A stretch of DNA of 64,000 nucleotides from Phymatolithon calcareum (taxonomy: Eukaryota > Rhodophyta > Florideophyceae > Hapalidiales), in contig OZ345355.1 of assembly GCA_977006965.1 (NCBI GenBank), positions 806,001-870,000 of the forward strand. The letters are read 5' to 3'. The stretch's first letter is position 1; every line of letters begins with the position of its first letter. Made by a program: the position numbers and the translations under genes. The notes below the pieces were generated by a model that did no database searches, had not been told where the DNA came from, and worked only from the letters and a program-made list of their open reading frames with translations. This document shows positions 1 through 8,214 of the stretch, piece by piece.

Positions 1-992
1 GCTATTGCTGTGCTGATTTTTGCGATATTGGGTCGCCGCTTGCTGTAGCGCGTGGCGAATGTGTGAATTTGGCGTGGCGTGCAGGTGTGGGCACTTTTGA
101 AGGGTCGTAAGTGGTTGTGCGTTTTGTTCGTCTTAGCGGAGTGAGGCATAGTGGTTACTGTATTGTGGGTGTGGATGGGCGGTGATATTGACGCCCTGTG
201 GTGTCTAATGTTAGACCTACCACCACTTTGACACAGTAAATCTTATTTTTCATGAAGTTCTGTCAGAGAAACACGGGGAAGTCTGTAACAAAGGAGGTAA
301 GCTCAATAGTATTGGACAAGTTAGTGTGGGGGTCATCTGAGCGCACATGTGTGTCACATTTTGACCGATTTTTCAGTTGTTGCGAAGCATTAGAGCTTTA
401 TTTAGTAGAGTGCTTTCCTGAGCACCAGCATAGCGATCGTAATACTGAAGCAACTCAATCTGTGAACGCACTTACTGCACCACACGTAACGAATATCGCC
501 AATAGGACTCTTGCACGGAGCTTCGGCGAACTAAGGATGGAGACGTCTGCTGCCAGGCCGAAAAATAAAGAGAAATAGAATTATGTCCAGAGACAAGTTT
601 CAAGCACAGTTGGTCGTTTGTGGACGCAATTTTCTGTGCAGGGTTTTTCCCGTATGTTTGACACTTCGCTTCTATCCCGAAAGTGAACCCATCTATGAAT
701 TTTCAGTCCATCAGTTCTGCAAGTGCGCGTCTGGTGTTTACCAGTAGCATCATTCTAATCTGCTACTTGAGCCCCAGGGTCTATACGCAGATGATGAGGA
801 AGCGTACAATGCACAAAGGGGTGTGGCGACAGGACTGGGAGGAACAGAGCTCTTATAGGTAATTGGAAAATTGGAAGCTTGTCATCCATTAACACGAAGG
901 CGCTTCCAGAAAGAATGGAGCCATATGGCAAGACAATCTTCAATGTGAATGAGGTGCTGTCAAAAAAGACAAGCTCTCATCACATGAAAAAG
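1..992. other. Left edge, no recognised gene
   Basis: I recognise no gene here. The longest open stretch is on the plus strand at 252-578 (108 residues). It has no motif I know, no visible signal peptide and no homologue elsewhere in the window, so I do not call it a gene. The rest is unique sequence of mixed composition. Confidence 0.4.
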
Positions 993-1273
993 CTCTTTCT
1001 TTCTTTCTTTCTTTTTTGCCGGATATCTGAGCTACTGTACACATTTAGTAACTCAATATCTACGGAGATTCATTATTCATACTCGCGTAACTGATTCCCA
1101 CGAGTACTGCGGTACATTACTACACGGCAACATCCGCGTGCCGTTTGCGAAACGAAATTCAGTGTTTGCTTGTGGCAGGACTCGAACGGACGACCTAAAC
1201 ATTCCTGCCCGTATCATACCGAAATATGCACTCAGGGACTCGGAGGCTGTTCTATCACTATACAACAGGTGGG
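993..1273 (-). mobile_element. tRNA-derived SINE, copy 1
   Basis: Read on the minus strand, this starts with a tRNA-like head. It has an A-box-like stretch (TTGTATAGTGA, 1255-1265) and a near-perfect B box (CGTTCGAGTCC, 1178-1188). A body follows that matches the copy at 42675-42977, and it ends in an (AAAG)n tail, seen as CTTT repeats at 993-1015 on the plus strand. SINEs are non-coding retroelements transcribed by RNA polymerase III and copied by a LINE's reverse transcriptase. I could not find a target site duplication, so the exact ends are approximate. Divergence from copy 2 suggests an old insertion. Confidence 0.72.
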
Positions 1274-1981
1274 AGATATAGTTTTAGTTCTTCGATCAGT
1301 TTCAGACGGTAGAACTCTTCCAAATCCACCACAATCCATGATGCTCAAGTGGTCCGCTAGCAACTACAAATCTTTCCCCATCGACATTTGTAGTGCGAGC
1401 TCTGTAAGAAGTAGGACGAAAATTGATGAACTCACACAAACTGTGGCTCGGCTTCCACGACGAGCACATGCCTCTTGAGACCGACACACGTCATCATCGC
1501 GTTTGACCACTGGCCCCTTGCAGAACCCAACTGCGGAGTTGAAACATTCCCAAATGATGCGAAGAGCACAAATGAGGCCTTTGATCAACGATTAGAATAG
1601 AATTTGCTGCTATCGAGCTATGGCTACCTAAGCTCACAACTACCTACTTGTGATATCGAACCTCATGGCAATAAACACACTTCGATTCTACAGAATAATC
1701 TTCAGCTGCTTTCCCAATACGCACTTACACAGCAATTTTGCCCTTGATCTCAGCCTCCATTCTCAGGTTACGGAAGACCGGTCATTTCACCCACCCCAAC
1801 AAGCGAAAAACAAGTGGGTAAGTTCAAAGCACACGACTCGGACACACGCCCCTCGGCATCATGCGGTACGAACACGAATAAAATACAAGTTGAAATAGGA
1901 GCTCTGTCCAACGAAACGTGGTGACGAATACATACTAACACCGGTCGCGAAACCGCATGTCCCATTCCCGCGGCACAGCCG
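1274..1981. other. Intergenic, 3' side of the Hint gene
   Basis: No supported gene. The right part lies just downstream of the stop codon of the minus-strand Hint gene and probably holds its 3' untranslated region. I saw no clear AATAAA signal on that strand. Short ORFs on both strands have no recognisable motif. Confidence 0.4.
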
Positions 1982-3283
1982 CTATGTGAGATGCAGGTTG
2001 CGCACAGCATGCACGGCAAGTTCAACCGCTCTCGTGGCAGGCACTGCCCGTTCCGGCACATCGCGCGCGTCAAGCGACACACGCAGCGCGCAGCATCGCC
2101 ACAGTGCTCTCAAAGGCGCGAGCAACGTGTGCGCGAGCCACGGTGCGACGGCCGTGGTATACGAGCTGGCAAGCACGCCGTCGACAACAACGTCGCCGTG
2201 CAGCGTATGCGGCGCGTACAAACCGAATCCCTCAACTGCTCGCTCCACTTTTGTCACCCGTGCCGCATGCAACCCCTTGCATGTGGACGCTGCGTTGCAA
2301 ATGGTGCCTTCAGGAACGACGAGCAGCATGTCGCCCACACGTACTTCGCCCGCGGCGCGCAGGATACCGGATGAAAGGCGGAGATAGTGTCCTGCGGAGA
2401 GGCGCAGGGTGTGACTGGAGCTGACAGTAATGCGCACAAAGACGTCGTGAGCTTCCGAGTCGCGATGCGAGAAGAAGAACACCGGGGAATACTTGTCCGC
2501 ACCCACGCGAACAACGTCTCCAATTTGCAGGTCGCGCATGGTAACCGTGCGTCCATTTTGTAACTCTACGACGGCATCGGACGGGAAGCATTTGCGCGGA
2601 GCGTCTGGCACAGGCGTCATTTTCGGGGAAGGGCTCGGAGCAGCCGGCTTGAATTTCTTGTAAAAGCACACGGTTCTCGAATGGACAGCGCCGTTAGAAT
2701 TCGGGCTGAATTGCTGACTCATCATGAACACGTCGCCCTTGACTGCGTTGACGATATCGGAATCGTTCTGCCTGGGTGACAGAAACCTCAGATCCTGGAT
2801 GAATTCGCGCCACTTCGGAAGGTCGTCTGTGAAGTAATAACGCGCTGGCATTTTCTGAATCCAAGTGCCGCATCGTCGTGGGGAATTATCCTCGCCGAGT
2901 AGAAAGAATGCGGAATAACTCGCTGCGGTCGCCGTGTCGGATACAGTGCCTGTCGGCGGGGAGGGGAGGAATATTGTCGCCGTCTCGAAATCAGAGCTTT
3001 GGAGACACTGTTCGTCATCGACGGTAAGATACCGCCACCGCGTGGCATAGACGGAGGCTTTGGGCGTACGGGGTGCGATGTGCTTGTAGCGGCGGACGAG
3101 GGAGTGGGTTATGTTGTTTGCGCACTCGGGGCTGCGTTCGATGCCGTTGTTTTGCGCGGCGAAGAGCCACGAGCCTTCTGCACGCTTCTCGACGATGTCT
3201 GCGGCGGCCGCTGGAGTTGCGAACGGGTCGAGAAGGAGAAAGGGAAGAAGGAGCAGCAAGTACAATACAGGGGGCGCGTACAT
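1982..3283 (-). CDS. Secreted Hedgehog-type Hint protein
   Basis: A 433-residue intronless ORF. I chose the ATG at 3281-3283 because it gives a textbook signal peptide (MYAPPVLYLLLLLPF..., likely cut after the AAAA near residue 28). An N-terminal extracellular domain of about 200 residues follows, with four cysteines and N-glycosylation sites near residues 57 and 173. A Ser/Pro linker leads to a Hint domain from about residue 232. It opens with nucleophile-like Cys (KCFPSDAVVEL) and has an SAGH box where Hedgehogs have TxxH. It closes with a Hedgehog-like block (HGDVVVDGVLASSY, then WLAHTLLAPLRAL). Hint domains cleave the peptide bond before the Cys; in Hedgehog the cleaved N part is joined to a sterol. 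The roughly 55-residue tail could be an adduct-recognition region. The N domain is unrecognised. A truncated paralogue lies immediately upstream in tandem. Confidence 0.85.
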   Translation of the reverse strand: MYAPPVLYLLLLLPFLLLDPFATPAAAADIVEKRAEGSWLFAAQNNGIERSPECANNITHSLVRRYKHIAPRTPKASVYATRWRYLTVDDEQCLQSSDFETATIFLPSPPTGTVSDTATAASYSAFFLLGEDNSPRRCGTWIQKMPARYYFTDDLPKWREFIQDLRFLSPRQNDSDIVNAVKGDVFMMSQQFSPNSNGAVHSRTVCFYKKFKPAAPSPSPKMTPVPDAPRKCFPSDAVVELQNGRTVTMRDLQIGDVVRVGADKYSPVFFFSHRDSEAHDVFVRITVSSSHTLRLSAGHYLRLSSGILRAAGEVRVGDMLLVVPEGTICNAASTCKGLHAARVTKVERAVEGFGLYAPHTLHGDVVVDGVLASSYTTAVAPWLAHTLLAPLRALWRCCALRVSLDARDVPERAVPATRAVELAVHAVRNLHLT

Positions 3284-3418
3284 TGTGAACGTAGGCGAGA
3301 CAGATGTCAACGAGAGGGCGCGAGCGCTGGCCGACGACACGGAGGGGAGGCATGGTGACTAGTGGATACCGTGCGTGGGAGGGTGAGGGATTATGAACGT
3401 TTCACGGACTCGAAGGAT
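2617..3418 (-). repeat. Tandem gene duplication, full copy unit
   Basis: This stretch pairs with 4415-5217 in the same orientation. Identity runs through the signal peptide, the N-terminal domain and about 135 bases upstream of the ATG, ending at GACTCGAAGGA in both. The shared upstream part probably contains the core promoter, so both copies may once have been expressed alike. Confidence 0.85.
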
Positions 3419-3572
3419 CAGTGTGGCACTTTTGCATTGCTGGGAGGACCATTTATATCGTGATGAGTATCAATTGGAAAGTTGGAACATCAAAATTAAG
3501 CAATCAGGGCAGAAGTGTGATGGTGTGATGCCATGCAGCATTTTCAGCCTCTTTGTTTTTATTAATAAATTA

Positions 3573-3717
3573 GAAAATATATCATGTCAAGGCTCAGACT
3601 ATCAGAAGCATGTCACATCAGCTGCGTAGATTTTTGATATTCGTCTCCTGTTGTCCCATCCGTGTCAAGAGAATAGTATCAGATATTATCGTGAGAAGTA
3701 ATACTCCGTCCCAATTC
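3573..3717 (+). repeat. Dispersed repeat C, copy 1
   Basis: About 145 bases matching 29479-29622, from GAAAAT.TAT.ATGTCAAGG to CCCAATTC, with scattered differences. In this copy another repeat follows directly; the other copy stands alone after a MULE remnant. No terminal inverted repeat or target duplication was found. Confidence 0.7.
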
Positions 3718-3720
3718 GAC

Positions 3721-4405
3721 GGCGGGAGTATGAGCAGAAATCATGGGGGACCGTGAGATACAATCACGCATGTGCAGTATCTCTCACTGTGCCGCGCGAG
3801 TTCCACCAGGCGAATTGACCGTTACCAGTGTCTGGTCATTCCAAGTCTGTCAGCACCCGTCGACCTTTCGACTTGTACATTACAGAACTGTTTTCCTACA
3901 TGATGTTGTCGGCGTCATCGACAGTGACGCAGCCGATTTGCGATATCGCAAGGTCGCCCGATGAGCAGCGGGTGAACGTTCGATGGCAGTTGCATGTGCG
4001 ATGACAGGTACAAGGATAGACGGGGCGACCGGTTCCCTATTTGGTGTAGGCTGTCGGAAAATTTGAGACGTCCACGTGCTGCATGTCCCGCACGATACGA
4101 GCAGCCTATTATTTTTTACAATGTTCCCACGGTGACTTCAAGGACCTCAGAGATATCGGGACGATATAGGCAAAGTACTAATTGTCGCAAAATGTTGGCA
4201 CTGAGAAACACGCAAAAATCAACTTCCAAAAGGCGCTGAAAAGACAGCTTCCAATGTGACGGCGCCAGCATCGTCACGACTCAGCGCGTTACATACCGCC
4301 ACTATTTTACTCTATCCACTCTCTGCTGCACGACTTGTATCGTGCCGCCGTTTATTTCAGTGATCTATGTCCCGATCCTCGTTTCTCTCGCCACGAGAAC
4401 ATTAC
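3721..4405 (+). repeat. Dispersed repeat R, uninterrupted copy
   Basis: About 685 bases, from GTATGAGCAG to GAGAACATTAC, matching 43652-45047 apart from a 709-bp insertion in that copy. It is non-coding as far as I can see. It ends exactly where the truncated Hint paralogue begins. I could not assign it to a class: it has no convincing TG...CA ends, and only two copies are visible. Confidence 0.75.
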
Positions 4406-4414
4406 GGGGACTGG

Positions 4415-5217
4415 GGTCAGTTTTGGGAAAGGCTTGGCGCAGCGGGCTTGAATTTCTTGTAAAAGCACACGGTTCTCGAAGCGACAGCGCCGTTAGAATT
4501 GGGGTCGAATTGCTGACTCACCATGAACACGTCGCCCTTGACTGCGTTGACGATATCGGAATCGTTCTGCCTGGGTGACAGAAACCCCAGATCTTGGAAG
4601 AAGTCGAGCCACTTCGGAAGGTCGTCTGTGAAGTAATAACGCGCTGGCAGTTTCTGAATCCATGTGCCGCATCGTCGTGGGGAATTATCCTCGCCGAGTA
4701 GAAAGAATGCGGCATAACTCGCTGCGGTCGCCGTGTCGGATACAGTGCCTGTCGGCGGGGAGGGGAGGAATATCGTCGCCGTCTCTAAACTAGGGCTTTG
4801 GAGACACTGTTCATCATCGATGGTGAGATACCGCCACCGCGTGGCATAGACGGAGGCTTTGGGAGCACGGGGTGCGATGTGCTTGTAGCGGCGGACGAGG
4901 GAGTGGGTTATGTTGTTTGCACACTCGGGGCTGCGTTCGATGCCGTTGTTTTGCGCGGCGAAGAGCCACGAGCCTTCTGCACGCCTCTCGACGATGTCTG
5001 CGGCGGCCGCTGGAGTTGCGAACGGGTCGAGAAGGAGAAAGGGAAGAAGGAGCAGCAAGTACAATACAGGGGGCGCGTACATTGTGAACGTAGGCGACAC
5101 GGATGGCGATGAGAGGGCGCGAGCGCTGGCCGACGACACGAAGGGGAGGCACGATGACTGGTGGATACCGTGCATGGGAAGGTGAGGGATTATGAACGTT
5201 TCATGGACTCGAAGGAA
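4415..5217 (-). repeat. Tandem gene duplication, truncated copy unit
   Basis: Partner of 2617-3418, offset about 1.8 kb. It holds the N-terminal half of the Hint gene and its upstream region. The left border coincides with the end of the dispersed repeat 3721-4405. Confidence 0.85.
4417..5082 (-). pseudogene. Hint protein paralogue lacking the Hint domain
   Basis: A 221-residue ORF starting at the ATG at 5080-5082. It matches the signal peptide and N-terminal domain of the neighbouring gene with about 15 differences over roughly 212 residues. It stops in the Ser/Pro linker (KKFKPAAPSLSQN), just before the Hint cysteine would come. Similarity to the full-length gene ends near 4412, and a dispersed repeat (3721-4405) begins right there, so the Hint half was lost by insertion or recombination. 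The reading frame is otherwise open, so it could still make a secreted N domain that cannot self-process. Whether it is expressed is unknown, so it is called a pseudogene only provisionally. Confidence 0.75.
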
Positions 5218-5382
5218 CCTGTGAAACTGCAGGGGACGCAATGTCCCCTTGAAACAGGGAAAACAATGAAAGAAAGGAAAAATAGAATAGAGTTTACCTG
5301 GAAATCTCGGAAAGACACGCCAGGACAGGGCTGGGAAAGGGTACAGTACAGTATGTGCTGGAGGCAGCAACGTAACTGTCAC

Positions 5383-5934
5383 TGGAGCATGCGGGAATTT
5401 CGACTAATGTAGTTTTGCATGTCATGGTAGATATTACTGTGTATGCATTTTCTTGGGAGCATATTCTGCGTTATTGAGGACATCAAGCATATGTTCACAC
5501 CATCAAAATAATTACAATTATTAAGTAGCTGTTCAAATTATGCACACATAATCCGTAACTTTCTAATGTGGCGAGGTGTTCCGAGTATGCCCGTGTTGGT
5601 GTATTCCATCCTATCATTATGGTGGGTGGTACTGTTCGCATGGAAACCTTGTGTCCGAAAAGTCGTGCTGTCAAGGAATTTTGTTGTCTCTGTAAGATGG
5701 TGGAGAAAGCAGCACAATTTGCGTCGCAACGGAAGGCACTTCTGAGCTGATTCTATATGCGTTTGACGGATGTGAGTTACAGAAGTGGCTCCTGCATCAT
5801 CCATCGAAGACAGGACGTATGGAAAGTAGGAGCGCTGTGTCTTTCGTTGCGGAGGCGGTCAATAATGATATAGAAGACTGACCATTCCGATCTGAAGAAC
5901 AGTGGCGAGCGACCCATCAGTGTCACATCGAATT
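5383..5934. other. Intergenic, nothing recognised
   Basis: AT-rich sequence between the Hint paralogue and a LINE tail. No ORF with a recognisable motif and no repeat shared with the rest of the window. Confidence 0.35.
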
Positions 5935-6330
5935 TCTGCTTTCTTTCTTTCTTTAATGCAGAATGCGTTAATTAACGCCGGAACTAACCCTAGAATAAGT
6001 TCTCATTGTTCAAATATTGGAGTATCTCTACGGGTCTCTCCCTGCACAGATTTTCTACCGTTTTGTCTCGCACTCTTCCGATGAATTTTCGTCGAGAGGC
6101 ACTCCTCCCAGAACAGTGTAGGATGAGGTGCTCCACTGTCTCCTTAACGCCATACGGCCACAGATAGGGCATTGTCTATTCTTCGAGTACGTCGGCGCAG
6201 TGCATTAGCATTCTTGTACGAGTCATCAGCGTGCGGAAGGACTGCGTTCGTACCGCCGGAGCAAGGGCAAACGATGTTTTGGATATCACTGACCATCGCC
6301 TAGATTTGTGCGTTGCAGGCACCGAATCCG
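5935..6330 (-). mobile_element. LINE 3' end remnant with (AAAG)n tail
   Basis: On the minus strand, shifting frames give the classic C-terminal zinc motif of many non-LTR retrotransposons: a CPxCG-like start (damaged), then ETVEHLILHC, then a basic tail. The sequence ends at 5939-5957 in an (AAAG)n tail, read as CTTT on the plus strand. The reverse transcriptase core is absent, so this is a 5'-truncated copy. It is a different clade from the LINEs at 52-58 kb, which lack this zinc motif and end in poly(A). Confidence 0.6.
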
Positions 6331-6625
6331 CAATTCAGAAAGAGAATATTCGTATTTCCGGATCATGGCTAGCGGAACGATAGTGAGAAACAAATGTGTC
6401 GCAAGTCTACCTTTTTTAAACGTGATGCGCTCCTCCAGGAAGGAACACATTATAGGGAATGATATAGTTCATTGTTCTTTTTGACAAAAAATGCCAAATC
6501 TCACTGATACTTCTCTCGTTCCTGAGAACAACAAATTTTGTTGTGCAATATGTATCACTTTTCCTTTTTCGACCATAGAACTAGAGCTCGATTGTAAATA
6601 TTTCGCTTTCGTGCTGCATCATGCA

Positions 6626-6658
6626 CAGTGTTCAGCTCCATGATGGAGCTGAACACTG
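6626..6658. repeat. Perfect palindrome inside the transposase tail
   Basis: CAGTGTTCAGCTCCAT, one central base, then its exact complement. The flanks at about 6590-6620 and 6678-6705 (around CGTGCT/AGCACG) extend it imperfectly. It overlaps the frameshifted C-terminal end of the transposase and probably helped to disrupt it. Confidence 0.8.
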
Positions 6659-7008
6659 CGCCGGAATCTATGTGTGAGCACGAAAAATATTTTAAGTCTG
6701 CCGTTGACGATTTCGTGTCGTGCCCTAATGAGCTTGTGTTTTTATCGGTATGATTTTGCCAGATGCTTGGCTTGGGCGCACTTTGGGTCCTTATAACCAT
6801 CATCAGCTATGACTTTTTCGTCCTTGTCCAGAAATCTCTTCAGTCCCGCCCTAAATATGACGACGTCTGGATGTGCACCGCACTGAAAAGGGCCATGCAC
6901 AGCAACAATATCTCCAGTATCGATACAAACAGCAACCTCATAACGCAGTCCGGCGCCATGAAAGTTGTGACTGTACCACGCACTGTGAAAAAGTCGTGGC
7001 TCACGAAT

Positions 7009-7408
7009 ACGGAGGTCTTTGTCGCAAAACGGCAATGAACAGTTCAGAACAAAGAGAGTTTATTACCTTTCGCGCGCTCAGCGTTGTAGAACCTCGCGAA
7101 GGTCCACGTGCTGTTCAAGAATGTCGTCACACACCAGTTAGTCTTAGTGATCCGTTATGACCGCTGGTTTCCCAAACGGGGACTGGGCATGGCGAGACGC
7201 CTACACCAGCCACTTCTCTCCGTGTGCTCCCGGAAGGAGCACTGAGCCGACCAAGACTTGGTGATTCTTATTCCGACTGCCTTCCAACAAAATGCTGTGC
7301 TCCGGTGCTGTCGCATTTATACCATTCCGAATCTGGTCATAGTGTGCGAGACGGAGCCACTTGAGACCTGTTGTTTCTTGTCTTCTCGACAGCGATTATT
7401 CCCGACCT
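7009..7408 (-). mobile_element. Insertion splitting the Harbinger-like transposase
   Basis: About 400 bases with no coding potential separate DGTDCR from REPRLF in the transposase. A 5-bp direct repeat ATTCG (minus strand) sits at both edges, 7409-7413 and 7004-7008, and is a candidate target duplication. On the minus strand the insert contains an AATAAA-like region and an internal TGTCGAG...TTGCGACA span, so a solo LTR is possible. I found no second copy. The class is unresolved. Confidence 0.4.
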
Positions 7409-7877
7409 CGAATTTGCGACAGTCGGTTCCATCAACGCTTACTCGGCACCCAAACCAAGCACGCCCACGCCGGCGTGCCGACCACGAAATCTTGTAGAAA
7501 TTTAGCGCAAAAATTCGCAACCTCGTACGCATGTGAGATGATATTTTTGAGGAACGCACCACTTTAAGCGCAGCAATCAGCCGGACAAAGCGCCAGGACC
7601 AGAGGCGGAACGTCTTTTCGTCAAGGTTAGTAATCGTCCTATGCACGTGCTCTGAAGAATAGAGTTTCAAAAAGAGTAGACCACAAAGCAGCTGTTTAGG
7701 GGAAGCGTGACGGGGCAGTTCCGACTCCAGAAGGTCCCATACTACAGAGTATACATAGGGAGTTACCCCAAACATTGCGCGGAAACGCCTTTCTGGTATA
7801 ATTCGGTCCAATCCAGGGGTGCGATTGCGGAATTTGGTCGCCCATGCCGAGAACGTCTCCGGAGGGATCCATATCAA

Positions 7878-8214
7878 AAGTCAGTACTGGCTTGTGACAG
7901 GTGAGAAGCTTTGCAGGATTTAGTTTCGCTTTTTTGTCATTACAATTTTACCAAAAAAACTGTTTAAAATTACAACAAAAGTTATTCTCGTGAAAAACAA
8001 TCAACTAGAGCACCGATTGTACAGGTTTTCCGATTAGTCTAAAATGCTTACAAAACAAGCTTACTAGTCATTTAATTTTTCTAGTTGAGATAACTGTGCA
8101 TTGTAACAGCTCGATCTGTATGAATGCATTTTCCTAGCTAGAGAAACAGAGCTACTTTTCATAACGACTGAAAACTAGTGAATCTTGGAATAGAAAGCAC
8201 TTTGTGCCCAAGGT
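7878..8214. other. AT-rich gap before the copia remnant
   Basis: AT-rich sequence with runs of A and T. No LTR matching the 3' side of the copia remnant could be seen, so the element's 5' end is missing. Confidence 0.35.

Larger units (their letters stand above)
6560..7877 (-). pseudogene. PIF/Harbinger-like DDE transposase, broken
   Basis: The N-terminal part (7877-7410) reads through a helical region (DEKTFRLWSWRFV) to the first catalytic block, VSVDGTDCR. The next block resumes at about 7003 (REPRLFHSAWYSHNFHGAGL) and runs on to HGPFQCG and EKVIADDGY, the second Asp. A frameshifted C-terminal piece with R.RHE.VNGRLKYF near 6700, the catalytic Glu region, lies beyond 6742. This order matches the IS5/PIF-Harbinger-type DDE family (DDE_Tnp_4) common in algae, oomycetes and fungi. 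The gene is split by about 400 inserted bases and by frameshifts, so it is dead. It could still have supplied the family that mobilised the 709-bp MITE at 43.7 kb, but no sequence link is shown. Confidence 0.75.

Noticed and set aside
60-260. Fragment of a coding gene at the left edge
   Set aside because: GT-rich sequence without an open frame or motif; too little context.
1986-2387. Plus-strand ORFs over the Hint gene
   Set aside because: GC-rich shadow frames of a well-supported minus-strand gene; no motif of their own.
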